In this document: positions 7,426 through 15,233 of the stretch, piece by piece
How the letters are laid out: each line of letters begins with the position of its first letter
Numbering within the stretch: the first letter of the stretch is position 1
DNA from: Pseudomonas sp. NFIX28
GTDB lineage: Bacteria; Pseudomonadota; Gammaproteobacteria; Pseudomonadales; Pseudomonadaceae
Length of the DNA: 64,000 nt
Direction of reading: 5' to 3'
Assembly: GCF_900107395.1 (NCBI RefSeq)
Contig: NZ_FNPW01000013.1
Span: 62,001 to 126,000 of the forward strand
Translations under genes and position numbers: made by a program
The notes under the pieces: model-generated
Seen by the model: the letters and a program-made list of their open reading frames with translations, nothing else
Database searches by the model: none
Told to the model about the DNA's origin: nothing

Positions 7426-9003
7426 ATGGCCAGCAACGGACCCGGGCCGATGCCCAACCTTCTACGGCCCGCCAATCCCAACCAAAGCCCCGCCGAACGC
7501 GCCGCCGAAACCGACCAACCCAGCTACGGCGAACAGCTCTGGGCCCAATACGAGAAGTACGCCAAAGAACCCGCACCACCGCCCGACAAGGTCCAGGTGG
7601 CGCTGCGCATCGGCGTGTTCTTCGACGGCACCGGCAACAACGCCAGCAACTCGGCCATGGGCCAGGTTTGTGGCGCCCAGCACCCTATTGAGGCCAAAGA
7701 TCTCGATGGCAGCTGCAAGCCGTATATGAGGGATCCGGAGAGTAGTTATGGGAATGATGTGAGCAACGTCAAAAGGCTGAGGGAGCTGTACTACTCCCCG
7801 CAGAAAGCCGAAGGCGAAGGCCTGCAAAGACGCGCCTATCGCTCAATCTATGTCGAGGGGATCGGAACGCGGACTGGCGAGAAGGACAGCCTGATTACCT
7901 CGGGCACAGGGCGTGGCGATACAGGAATATCAGGGTGTGTGCAGAGGGCATTCCGTGAAATCGAGGAACGTATTGTTTTCTTCTTCGAGCAAAATCCCGA
8001 ATCCGAAATCTCATCTCTGACTTTTGACGCTTTCGGCTTTAGCCGAGGCGCCGCCGCAGCCCGGCACTTTGCCAATGAAGTCGTACGCTGGCTGGGTCCG
8101 CTCGAACTGATTCTGCACAGTCATTCCGACGCTTTTTGCCCTAGCTTCAATCGACAGTACGGTAACGATGTTGATATGGGATTTATCGGCCTGTTCGACA
8201 CAGTGCCGTCGGTTGCCGGCTTGAGCAATCTGGGCAACGTGCGCAGCGCCATTGCCCCGGGCATCAAGCTGCACCTCGACCGCCGCTACTTTCGCTCAGT
8301 GGTCCAACTGGTCGCTCGCGACGAGTACCGGGCTAACTTTGCCCTGAGCCGGGTCAAGCCCGACCACCTCGAGATTGCCCTGCCCGGCGCGCACTCGGAT
8401 ATCGGCGGAGGCTATTTGGATGAGGCGCAGGAATGTGTGCTGGTTAGCCCGATGCAGGCACTGGAGGTGCCTATCAATACCGACGTGACACAGACCTCAA
8501 TTTACCGGGAAGCGGTCCAGGCGAGAAAACGCTGGCTGAGCGAGGGCTGGCCCGCACAATGGCTGGAGATCGTCACGCCGGAACCGCTGTTGCTACCGCA
8601 GGATTCACAGGACCGTCTCGGTTTACAAAAAAAACGGGTATATGCCGGCGTACAGCTCAAGAGACCGATGAGCAACAGACTATCGAGGGTGTATCTCCAT
8701 GTGATGTATGAGTTGGCCAAGGAGAACGGCGTGCGCTTCAACGTTATTGACGAGCAGGATCCGGACTATGCCATTCCCCTAGAACTTCAGGCCCTTTGTG
8801 ACAGATTCGTCGCCGGTGACTACAGTACGACTCCAACCGAGGAAACCATGCTCAAGCTGCGTTACATCCATCTCTCGGCCCACTGGAACCACCCGCTTAG
8901 CAAACAGGATGGAGGTAGCCTTAAAGTCGTCTATATCAATGCCCCCACGGTGGATGCCGTGCGCGTGCAACATCCTCACGTACCTGACTGGACGCTTTGG
9001 TAA
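7426..9003 (+). CDS. Tle1-type (DUF2235) lipase effector, probable type VI secretion toxin
   Basis: A 525-residue protein. F-F-D-G-T-G-N-N (65-72) opens the DUF2235 alpha/beta-hydrolase domain. The nucleophile elbow is G-F-S-R-G (204-208, Ser206), inside D-A-F-G-F-S-R-G-A-A-A-A-R, and G-A-H-S-D-I-G-G-G-Y is the Tle1 catalytic Asp/His region. Tle1 phospholipases damage target-cell membranes after T6SS delivery. No signal peptide, VgrG or PAAR domain is present, so it must be loaded by machinery encoded elsewhere. The ATG at 7426 follows CCAGGA; a TTG seven codons upstream is less likely. Its TAA overlaps the ATG of the first of three lipoprotein genes (TAATG). GC is lower than in the flanking housekeeping genes. 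Confidence 0.85.
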   Translation: MASNGPGPMPNLLRPANPNQSPAERAAETDQPSYGEQLWAQYEKYAKEPAPPPDKVQVALRIGVFFDGTGNNASNSAMGQVCGAQHPIEAKDLDGSCKPYMRDPESSYGNDVSNVKRLRELYYSPQKAEGEGLQRRAYRSIYVEGIGTRTGEKDSLITSGTGRGDTGISGCVQRAFREIEERIVFFFEQNPESEISSLTFDAFGFSRGAAAARHFANEVVRWLGPLELILHSHSDAFCPSFNRQYGNDVDMGFIGLFDTVPSVAGLSNLGNVRSAIAPGIKLHLDRRYFRSVVQLVARDEYRANFALSRVKPDHLEIALPGAHSDIGGGYLDEAQECVLVSPMQALEVPINTDVTQTSIYREAVQARKRWLSEGWPAQWLEIVTPEPLLLPQDSQDRLGLQKKRVYAGVQLKRPMSNRLSRVYLHVMYELAKENGVRFNVIDEQDPDYAIPLELQALCDRFVAGDYSTTPTEETMLKLRYIHLSAHWNHPLSKQDGGSLKVVYINAPTVDAVRVQHPHVPDWTLW

Positions 9004-9656
9004 TGAGAGCATTCATCGCCCTGCTGGGCACACTGCTGTTAAGTGGCTGCCAAGCCGCAGACCCACTTTCCGGAAAAAATGATCCCAAGGCCCCCTGGTG
9101 GGATCTCGGATTTACCGAGCCCTACTACATGAAAGTCTGGGTTGAAGAAAGCGCAGTAGAGGATATCCGCGGAAAACTAGTTCGTCGTATAGGAGGGGGG
9201 ACTGCAGCAGGCGGCGATCCTGGTTTCAAAAAAGAATGGGCCAGAGGCTGGGATGGCGTGGGAGGTGATGGTTATCCCGCAGTAGGCGCCGACCTACCCA
9301 AACGCATTTTCGTGCGCTGGCAGTCGGTCGTAGAACCACAAACCTATCGGGTATGGATCGATATCCCGGAAGAGGCCCGACAGCTGATGCGCACGGCAAC
9401 CAACCGACGTTGCCCGGCGACTCCAAAGCAAACCGCAAGCTATATGGCCTCAGTCAATCTGGGGCTGGCCCCGGGAGGCATTGTTCAGGTTTGGGTCAGA
9501 GACGAATGCCGTCATCCGATCAAAATCGCCCGTGCCCAGGCGGAGATTGAACCGCTGGGACCACACCTCGGTAAATCAAACGGGCACTATTACCCCCTCT
9601 CCGAAAACTCCAAACGCTACATAGAGAAATATGGCATTCCCTATGGCAGTTGGTAG
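9003..9656 (+). CDS. Tli-type immunity lipoprotein, copy 1
   Basis: A 217-residue protein with a short lipoprotein signal peptide ending in the lipobox L-S-G-C (Cys17), so it is probably anchored on the periplasmic side of a membrane, where a Tle1 lipase would act. The core contains the L-P-K-R-I-F-V-R-W-Q-S-V-V-E-P-Q-T-Y block, N-R-R-C-P, V-R-D-E-C, and ends I-P-Y-G-S-W. This resembles DUF2931-type T6SS-associated lipoproteins (from memory, not certain). It overlaps the effector stop by one base and is followed by two close paralogues. Immunity function is inferred from position and location. Confidence 0.75.
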   Translation: MRAFIALLGTLLLSGCQAADPLSGKNDPKAPWWDLGFTEPYYMKVWVEESAVEDIRGKLVRRIGGGTAAGGDPGFKKEWARGWDGVGGDGYPAVGADLPKRIFVRWQSVVEPQTYRVWIDIPEEARQLMRTATNRRCPATPKQTASYMASVNLGLAPGGIVQVWVRDECRHPIKIARAQAEIEPLGPHLGKSNGHYYPLSENSKRYIEKYGIPYGSW

Positions 9657-9702
9657 GCAGGTCCCTTCTGATATCGAAGCGCGCTGCTCAACAATCACGT
9701 CC

Positions 9703-9732
9703 CCTCACGTACCTGACTGGACGCTTTGGTAA
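9703..9732 (+). repeat. Duplicated 3' end of the effector gene ahead of immunity copy 2
   Basis: The 35 bases from 9703 to 9737 repeat 8974-9008 exactly: the last nine codons of the effector, its TAA, and the first bases of the lipoprotein gene. Here they are non-coding. A more diverged copy precedes the third lipoprotein gene (about 10436-10467). They mark the left edge of the duplicated unit. Confidence 0.85.
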
Positions 9733-10388
9733 TGAGAATGTTCATCGCCCTGCTGGGCGCACTGCTGTTGACTGGCTGTCAGACCGACCCACTATCCGGA
9801 AAAAACGACCCCAAAGATCCCTGGTGGGAGCTTGGCTTCATCGAACCGTACTACATGAAGGTCTGGGTCGAGGACAGCGCCGTTGAGGACATCAACGGCA
9901 AACTATTCACTCGCACTGGTGGCGGCTCCGCTGCGGGTGGCGACCTCGGTTACGAAAAAGAGTGGGCCAGAGGCTGGGGGGATAGAGTTGGAGGAAGTGG
10001 ATGGTCAGTAGTTGGCGCAGACCTTCCCAAGCGAATTTACGTGCGTTGGCAATCCATCGTAGAGCCACAGACTTATCGCGCCTGGGTCGATATCCCGGAA
10101 GAAGCCCGAAAAATCATGTGGACCTCGACTAACCGACGCTGCCCGGAGACTCCGCATCAGACTGCACGCTATATGGCATCGGTCTATTTAGGCCTGGCCC
10201 CTGGCGGCATCGTTCAGGTGTGGGTAAGGGATGAATGCCGTCACTCTGTCAAAGTAGCCCGGGCCCAAGCAGAAGTTGAGCCACTAGGACCGGACCAAGG
10301 AAAAAACAATGGGCGTTACGCCTATAAGGTCAGCGAGAAGTCCAAACGTTATATAGAGAAATACGGAATTCCCTATGGCAGTTGGTAA
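9732..10388 (+). CDS. Tli-type immunity lipoprotein, copy 2
   Basis: A 218-residue paralogue of the gene before it. The lipobox is L-T-G-C, followed by Q-T-D-P-L-S-G-K-N-D-P-K-D-P-W-W-E-L. Blocks shared with copies 1 and 3 include the W-A-R-G-W segment after a glycine-rich stretch, R-W-Q-S, N-R-R-C-P-E-T-P and the I-P-Y-G-S-W end. It differs from copy 1 mainly in the glycine-rich loop near residue 90 and close to the C-terminus (Y-A-Y-K-V-S-E-K-S). ATG 9732 lies in the duplicated TAATG context, but here the stop codon does not close a real upstream gene. It could confer immunity to variant Tle1 toxins. Confidence 0.75.
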   Translation: MRMFIALLGALLLTGCQTDPLSGKNDPKDPWWELGFIEPYYMKVWVEDSAVEDINGKLFTRTGGGSAAGGDLGYEKEWARGWGDRVGGSGWSVVGADLPKRIYVRWQSIVEPQTYRAWVDIPEEARKIMWTSTNRRCPETPHQTARYMASVYLGLAPGGIVQVWVRDECRHSVKVARAQAEVEPLGPDQGKNNGRYAYKVSEKSKRYIEKYGIPYGSW

Positions 10389-10466
10389 GCAACTTCCCTT
10401 CTGTATATGAAGAGCGCTTTGCTAATAAGCCCTGTCCTCTCATGCGCCTGGCTGGACGCTTCGGTA

Positions 10467-11120
10467 ATGAGAGCATTCATCGCCCTGCTCGGCGCACTGC
10501 TGTTGACTGGCTGTCAGACCGACCCGCTATCCGGAAAAAACGACCCCAAAGATCCTTGGTGGGAGCTGGGCTTCATCGAGCCGTTCTATATGAAAGTTTG
10601 GGTCGAAGACAGCGCAGTTGAAGATATCAACGGCAAGCTATTCCTTCGCACTGGCGGTGGCTCCGCTGCGGGTGGTGATATGGGTTACGACAAAGAGTGG
10701 GCCAGAGGATGGGGTGGTGGGGGTGGAGGTAGCGCTAAGTCAGTAGTTGGTGCTGACTTGCCCAAGCGCATTTTCGTACGCTGGCAATCGGTCGTAGAAC
10801 CACAGACCTATCGAGCATGGGTGGATATCCCGGAAGAGGCCCGGAAAATAATGACCACCTCGACTAACCGACGCTGCCCAGAAACTCCGCATCAGACTGC
10901 TCGCTATATGGCATCGGTCTATTTAGGTCTAACTCCGGGTGGCATCGTGCAAGCCTGGGTCAGAGATGAATGCCGCAACACGGTCAAGGTAGCTCGTGCA
11001 CAAGCTGAAATTGAACCGTTGGGGCCGCACCTCGGTAAATCAAACGGGCACTATTACCCGCTACCCGAGAGCTCCAAGCGCTACATAGAGAAATACGGCA
11101 TTCCCTATGGCAGTTGGTAA
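10467..11120 (+). CDS. Tli-type immunity lipoprotein, copy 3
   Basis: A 217-residue paralogue. Its first 30 residues are almost those of copy 2 (lipobox L-T-G-C), whereas the C-terminal part (G-P-H-L-G-K-S-N-G-H-Y-Y-P-L) matches copy 1 rather than copy 2, suggesting gene conversion between copies. The glycine-rich loop has a run of seven glycines (W-G-G-G-G-G-G-G-S). I chose ATG 10467, which aligns with the other two starts; an in-frame ATG 20 codons upstream (10407) would only add residues translated from the duplicated spacer. Function as for copies 1 and 2. Confidence 0.75.
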   Translation: MRAFIALLGALLLTGCQTDPLSGKNDPKDPWWELGFIEPFYMKVWVEDSAVEDINGKLFLRTGGGSAAGGDMGYDKEWARGWGGGGGGSAKSVVGADLPKRIFVRWQSVVEPQTYRAWVDIPEEARKIMTTSTNRRCPETPHQTARYMASVYLGLTPGGIVQAWVRDECRNTVKVARAQAEIEPLGPHLGKSNGHYYPLPESSKRYIEKYGIPYGSW

Positions 11121-11188
11121 ACCCCCCCTAGCGAACAATCCCCACCAAGGCTAGTGTCCAGACCTGCCCCCTCAAAGGACTCCTCCAC

Positions 11189-11809
11189 ATGGACTGTGAA
11201 ATCCGCCCCGCCCACGAGCAGGACGCCGACGCCATCAGCCGCCTGATCGTTGCCGCCCTGCAGACCAGCAACGCCCAGGACTACCCCGCCGCGGTAATCG
11301 CCCAGGTGCAGGAAAACTTCAGCCCGCACGCCGTGCGCCAGCTATTGAGCAAACGCCAGGTATGGGTGGCACAGATGGCCGGCGAAATCGTCGGCACCGC
11401 CAGCCTCGACGGCCATGTAGTGCGCTCGGTCTTCGTCGCCCCGGATAGGCAAGGCCAGGGCATCGGCCGCCAACTGATGGCCGAGCTCGAACGCCAGGCC
11501 CTGGGCGCCGGCCTCACCCAGCTGACCGTGCCCGCCTCGATCACCGCCGAAGGCTTCTACGCCAACCTGGGCTTTCGCACCCTGCGCGAGCAACACCACG
11601 GCGAAGAACGCACCCTGATCATGCAACGCGAGCTAGATCAGACGACGCACACCGTAGCCGCTGCCGAGCAGCGCGAGGCTGCGATCGACTGCGCAGCAGT
11701 CGCAAAACCTGCAAGCACGGCCTATCTGAATAAACACCCAAGCCAACCTACAAAACCGAGCCCGGCTCAAGGCAAAGCCTCAAACCGCCCACTCCCCTCA
11801 TTCCACTGA
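11189..11809 (+). CDS. GNAT-family N-acetyltransferase with a REP-derived C-terminal tail
   Basis: A 206-residue ORF of which the first 150 or so are a normal GNAT domain: acetyl-CoA loop R-Q-G-Q-G-I-G-R-Q-L near residues 90-99 and G-F-Y-A-N-L-G-F near 126-133. Homologues of this type are about 150 aa and end near the M-Q-R-E-L stretch. From about 11650 the frame simply continues through a REP element (V-A-A-A-E-Q-R-E-A-A-I-D) and unstructured sequence, and finally overlaps the 3' end of the opposing gene by 43 bases. The substrate is unknown; it probably acts on a small molecule. ATG 11189 follows AAAGGACTCC. Confidence 0.8.
   Translation: MDCEIRPAHEQDADAISRLIVAALQTSNAQDYPAAVIAQVQENFSPHAVRQLLSKRQVWVAQMAGEIVGTASLDGHVVRSVFVAPDRQGQGIGRQLMAELERQALGAGLTQLTVPASITAEGFYANLGFRTLREQHHGEERTLIMQRELDQTTHTVAAAEQREAAIDCAAVAKPASTAYLNKHPSQPTKPSPAQGKASNRPLPSFH
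11654..11688. repeat. REP element inside the 3' end of the acetyltransferase ORF
   Basis: gtagccgctgccgagcagcg followed by cgaggctgcgat, the same family as at 2191, 27148 and 30121. It is read as codons by the acetyltransferase ORF. Confidence 0.8.
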
Positions 11810-12453
11810 AACCCCGGCAACTTGCAGTCGCTCAAACTGAGCCGCAGGCTCTGCCCATCCGCCTGCACCTGCAACATATCCACCCCTTGATACAGACAAC
11901 CCGGCGCCGCCAGCGTCAGGGTCTGCAGCGGTTTGCCGCTGGCCTTGTCCACCACCTCGATCGCCGTTATCCGCTGGTCATTGCCCTGCATCGGCACCTG
12001 GAAATACCAGCGCTTGGTCGACGCACTCTGCAACAGCGTGGTGTTCGGCTGCGGCCACGAGTAGTCCGAGTCCACCAGTGCCACCAGCTTCAAGGCGATG
12101 GGCAAGGTCTTGCCGGTGCGATAACTGGTCCAACTGCCGCGCACCTGCTCGCTCTGGCGGCTGACCATCAGGTCGTTGAACTGCAAGCGCGCCACCGGCA
12201 GGCCCTGCTCGTCCAGCTCGTCCATGGCCAGCACCTTATTGCTGAAACTGAAGGTCGGCTTGAGGCGGATCGGCGTGCGATAGCGCTGGTAGGCATAGGT
12301 CCCCTGGTACAGCGCATTCTGGCTGCCCAGCGTCAGCACAATGGCCTGCTTGCCCAAGGTGCCCTGGTACACCCCATGGGCCGCTTGCGCCGGCACTAGC
12401 CATGACACCAGCAGCACCGCCGCCAGCCCGCGAAAAAGATTAACCCGCCGCAT
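11767..12453 (-). CDS. Secreted protein of unknown function (paralogue of its upstream neighbour)
   Basis: A 228-residue protein with a clear Sec signal peptide (positive start, hydrophobic core A-A-V-L-L-V-S-W-L-V-P, cleavage near A-Q-A). The mature part opens with H-G-V-Y-Q-G-T-L-G-K-Q-A-I-V-L-T-L, which aligns with Y-R-G-T-L-G-D-T-P-V-E-L-A-L of the upstream gene. It has a cysteine pair (C-L-Y-Q-G and D-C-K-L-P-G) likely to form a disulfide. I do not recognise a named family. Its ATG overlaps the TGA of the upstream gene by one base (TGATG), so the two are translationally coupled and probably work together in the periplasm. Confidence 0.75.
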   Translation of the reverse strand: MRRVNLFRGLAAVLLVSWLVPAQAAHGVYQGTLGKQAIVLTLGSQNALYQGTYAYQRYRTPIRLKPTFSFSNKVLAMDELDEQGLPVARLQFNDLMVSRQSEQVRGSWTSYRTGKTLPIALKLVALVDSDYSWPQPNTTLLQSASTKRWYFQVPMQGNDQRITAIEVVDKASGKPLQTLTLAAPGCLYQGVDMLQVQADGQSLRLSLSDCKLPGFQWNEGSGRFEALP

Positions 12454-13427
12454 CAGAAACGCCCCTCGAGAGACTGAATGAATTCCAGCCGGTCAGGGCT
12501 GATCACGCGGTAATAGTCCCTACGCTGGGTGCCCGCACTGAAGTTGATAAAGTCCTGCTTGCTGAACTCCATCTGCCCGCCGGCAAAGCGCACCGTGCCC
12601 TCGGCGGCCAACTGCTCCAGCTGCGGATGGCGCAGATACGCCTGGGTCTGTGGGTGGTACTGGTAATACTGGGTCGGCGCGCACAGCACACTGCCGTACG
12701 GGCCGTTCAAGCTGTAGCCCTGCACCTGGAAATCAAGGGTGGAATCGGCATCGAAATGCTCGAAGGTCAGGGTGCGGGTCCCGGTCGGAGCCAGGCACCA
12801 CTGCCCGCCCACCTCCTGCACCACCTCGCCGGTGGCCCGGCTCAGCACCCGGATAGTGTCCACCCGCCCCCTGTCCTCCCCGGCATTGCGCACGGCATGC
12901 ACACTGAAATAGAACTGCTGGTCGGCCGCCGGTTGCAACAACTCACCGTCAAAGGCCTCGCGCTGACTCCCGCCAAAACGCATCACCCGCTGCAACCGCA
13001 ACGGCTGCTGCACCCCCGTGCGCAAATCGACCAAGACCCCCTGCAACGCCTCGGCCCCCTCGGCAAAGGGCTGCAACGACACAGCCGCCGCCGGCAAGGT
13101 CGGGTTATCCATGATATTAATCAGCAGCCCCCTGTCCGGACGATACGGCGTGAGCTCCAAAGGCATCGGCAAGCGCTCGGCCCCGCTAAACCAATAGCCG
13201 GACATCCCGCCGCCGTATTGCGAGTCATACACCAGCGCCAGCTCCACCGGCGTATCGCCAAGCGTGCCGCGATAGGTGGTGACCGGGTTGGCGCTGGCCG
13301 TGGGCACACTCAGCGCCAAACCCACAAACAGTGCCGGCGCCCACCGGGATAGAAAATGCTGCAAGCGAGACACACCACCCCGCGTCCCTGCCCCTACTCG
13401 CCTCCCGCCACCAACGGACTGGGTCAT
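12453..13427 (-). CDS. Secreted protein of unknown function, first of a coupled pair
   Basis: A 324-residue protein. A long positively charged N-terminal region (about 28 residues, rich in Arg and Gly) precedes a signal-type hydrophobic stretch (A-P-A-L-F-V-G-L-A-L-S-V-P) and an A-S-A-N-P cleavage site. The mature N-terminus shares the Y-R-G-T-L-G-x-x-x-V-E-L pattern with the downstream gene, so these arose by duplication. Two cysteines (W-C-L-A-P and V-L-C-A-P) may pair. ATG 13427 has AAGGAG eight bases before it. No function can be assigned. Confidence 0.72.
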   Translation of the reverse strand: MTQSVGGGRRVGAGTRGGVSRLQHFLSRWAPALFVGLALSVPTASANPVTTYRGTLGDTPVELALVYDSQYGGGMSGYWFSGAERLPMPLELTPYRPDRGLLINIMDNPTLPAAAVSLQPFAEGAEALQGVLVDLRTGVQQPLRLQRVMRFGGSQREAFDGELLQPAADQQFYFSVHAVRNAGEDRGRVDTIRVLSRATGEVVQEVGGQWCLAPTGTRTLTFEHFDADSTLDFQVQGYSLNGPYGSVLCAPTQYYQYHPQTQAYLRHPQLEQLAAEGTVRFAGGQMEFSKQDFINFSAGTQRRDYYRVISPDRLEFIQSLEGRF

Positions 13428-13509
13428 GCCTGCGCTCCTTGCAATGGGTAAAAGGCGCGCAGGATAGCAAAATCAGGTGGGGATCAGATGGCGTTATTGC
13501 TGCCGACCT

Positions 13510-13552
13510 GTAGCCGCTGCCGAGCCCGCGAGGCTGCGATGGGGCGCGCAGC
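13510..13552. repeat. REP element
   Basis: gtagccgctgccgagcccgc then gaggctgcgat and gcgcgcagcgcc. A single REP unit between the secreted-protein operon and the structured leader. Confidence 0.7.
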
Positions 13553-13742
13553 GCCCCCAAACCGGCACACCCCGACTATCCAGCTACACCTCAACGACTG
13601 AATGGCGCCACGACCTGGACCTGCGGTAACCGCTACGGAGCGTTAGCAACCATTCTGCTTGCGACAAGGATCAACGACTCAGCCTCGCCCTACCCACAAT
13701 CGAGACCTTTCCTACAGCCCTGCCGTTGTTCCTAGAGCGGCC

Positions 13743-13970
13743 CAGACCTATAGTTTTCAGGTCTGCTGATTTCGGTCAGCGACAGGGTTTCGCAGCCCAA
13801 CAGAAAAGTCGAACTACACCGTCAATGACAACTCAGGCAAACTTCGCCTGCGTTTCGCTTCATGGCGGCTGTGCGTGGGAGACCTCCGGGTCTGCCGGGT
13901 TTCTTCTTTTCCTCGGTCTGCGAACCCGCGTACAGCTGCCACCCAATTGATTCGCAGCAATCAGGTGGCA
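13743..13970 (+). ncRNA. Structured leader RNA ahead of a small ORF
   Basis: A chain of hairpins. CAGACCT/AGGTCTG closes 13743-13765 and GCTGA/TCAGC follows directly. A 16-pair stem joins 13864-13879 with 13925-13940 (GGCGGCTGTGCGTGGG against CCCGCGTACAGCTGCC, three G-U pairs) and encloses two hairpins: AGACC-tccg-GGTCT (13880-13893) and CCGGG...CCTCGG (13895-13916). A last hairpin pairs TGCCACC (13937-13943) with GGTGGCA (13964-13970) and uses four bases of the long stem, so the two exclude each other. I recall very similar sequence ahead of genes in P4-like prophages of enterobacteria and other small Pseudomonas genes (C4-RNA-like), but could not check it. Transcription direction is inferred from the ORF that follows. 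Confidence 0.6.
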
Positions 13971-13999
13971 ACTTTTTCATTCTTGAAAAGGACGACACC

Positions 14000-14281
14000 A
14001 TGAAAACTCAAGATTCATCCGAACGCTTTATTCCCCTCACCCCAATCGCGAGCGATGGGCCGGTGCTGTTTATTGATAGCCATGCGTCGCTGGTGGATTT
14101 GCATGCGTGTGCCAGCGAACGTTTGCGCACCACGCTCGACTACCTGAATTTGATGGCCTGCACTACGTTGCGAGACTCCAGCGAAAAGGACATTAGCACC
14201 GTGACCAATACCGCCCGGTTGTTGCTGCAGGATGTTCGGGATGTGTTGGCAGCAATTGAAATACGGGCCTTTCACGTATGA
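14000..14281 (+). CDS. Small protein of unknown function
   Basis: A 93-residue protein starting at ATG 14000 with AAAGGACG just upstream. An in-frame ATG at 13862 would start inside the structured RNA and is rejected. The sequence is soluble and mostly helical, with the block F-I-D-S-H-A-S-L-V-D-L-H-A-C-A-S-E-R-L and a C-terminal helix T-A-R-L-L-L-Q-D-V-R-D-V-L. It looks like one of the many small Pseudomonas proteins (DUF3077-like, from memory) that are often wrongly labelled as enzymes. The function is unknown. A strong hairpin ends the transcript seven bases after the stop, making it a self-contained cistron under its leader. Confidence 0.65.
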   Translation: MKTQDSSERFIPLTPIASDGPVLFIDSHASLVDLHACASERLRTTLDYLNLMACTTLRDSSEKDISTVTNTARLLLQDVRDVLAAIEIRAFHV

Positions 14282-14287
14282 ATTAGA

Positions 14288-14324
14288 GGAATATAAAAGC
14301 CGGCATAGCCCGGCTTTATATTCC
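14288..14324 (+). terminator. Strong hairpin terminator
   Basis: ggaatataaaagccgg pairs with ccggctttatattcc around the loop catagc, giving a stem of about 15 pairs with one bulged A. It lies directly after the small ORF. It is not followed by a long T run, so it could also act as a 3' stabiliser. Confidence 0.7.
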
Positions 14325-14579
14325 CCCCAACCTAAAAAAATGACTCACGGACAAAGATATTGCTTAAGGTTTGTCGAGAAAAAACAGATCGCGCAATTAT
14401 GAACATGCCTTGAATTTAGTAAATCCTGTCGAACACTCAATATTCACGACACCTTGAAAAATCATCATAAATAGAAATTATCAGCCGATTCTATTGATAG
14501 CTTTTAGTTTCACCCAACACGTAATTAAAAATAGATTTTTGTGCATCTGTAGATATAGATACACTCAGATTTTAAAAAC
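14325..14579. other. AT-rich gap without genes
   Basis: About 255 bases of clearly AT-rich sequence between the terminator and the stop codon of the membrane-protein gene. No ORF with a ribosome site and no repeat of the flanking genome is seen. The abrupt fall in GC marks the left edge of the island. Confidence 0.6.
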
Positions 14580-15233
14580 CTACAAGCTCTCTTTCTTGTC
14601 TTTAGCGGGCTCCGAGCTAGTTGAGTTTTTCTGAGGTTCCAAATAGGTGACCTGGTCTAGCCCTGCCAGCAGCTTGGAATTAATATTCAAATCTCCCTCT
14701 TTAATGGTGTAATACCAAATAGAGTCTTTATCCTTTCTGAACGCACAAGCTTTGGTAGTATTTTTCTTATCTTTTAAAATCACCCAATGACAATTCTCCA
14801 TAAATACCTCTGAAAGCTTTACTCCGACCTCCTGAGACTTTTGGTATGACGAAAAACACAAATACATTATATAAAGGAGCAAAAGAACACCGACTGGCGC
14901 GTAGCTTGATGCGCCTTTTATTTGATCAACCCGGCTCAACACACTAGCGACTACAGTAGTTACCGATCCAGGACTTATAAACCTCATCACGCCCCAAACA
15001 AAAGCCATAACAAGCAAAATAACTAGAACGAACAATGAAATCCATTTCAAATGCTCATAGAAAACTTCAAACGTGATGAGCCCTCCATCATATAATATTT
15101 TGTCAATGGATGGCTGACTGAACTCTGGGTTAATACCGAATCCACGCATAAATGCACTATTTTGGCTTATGCCTGCAGCGTAGACACACCCAGTTATTAA
15201 TAGAGCACTACTAATTGGTTCAACGATTTTCAT
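14580..15233 (-). CDS. Three-helix membrane protein, second gene of an AT-rich pair
   Basis: A 217-residue protein I do not recognise. Hydrophobic helices lie near residues 5-22, 63-88 and 111-130, followed by a soluble C-terminal region of about 85 residues with two cysteines (N-C-H-W and K-A-C-A-F) and a Lys/Glu-rich tail. It overlaps the upstream gene by 14 bases, so the pair is an operon. Base composition is far more AT-rich than the rest of the window. Next to a DNA-sensing-like partner and other defence-type genes it could be the membrane effector of an abortive-infection system, but that is only inference. Confidence 0.6.
   Translation of the reverse strand: MKIVEPISSALLITGCVYAAGISQNSAFMRGFGINPEFSQPSIDKILYDGGLITFEVFYEHLKWISLFVLVILLVMAFVWGVMRFISPGSVTTVVASVLSRVDQIKGASSYAPVGVLLLLYIMYLCFSSYQKSQEVGVKLSEVFMENCHWVILKDKKNTTKACAFRKDKDSIWYYTIKEGDLNINSKLLAGLDQVTYLEPQKNSTSSEPAKDKKESL

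Noticed and set aside
11105..11329. Reverse 74-codon frame overlapping the end of the third immunity gene
   Set aside because: No ribosome site, overlaps two good forward genes, no recognisable product.
13726..13950. A 74-codon frame through the structured leader
   Set aside because: The region is better explained by base pairing. The frame has no ribosome site, and its codons are those of the hairpins.
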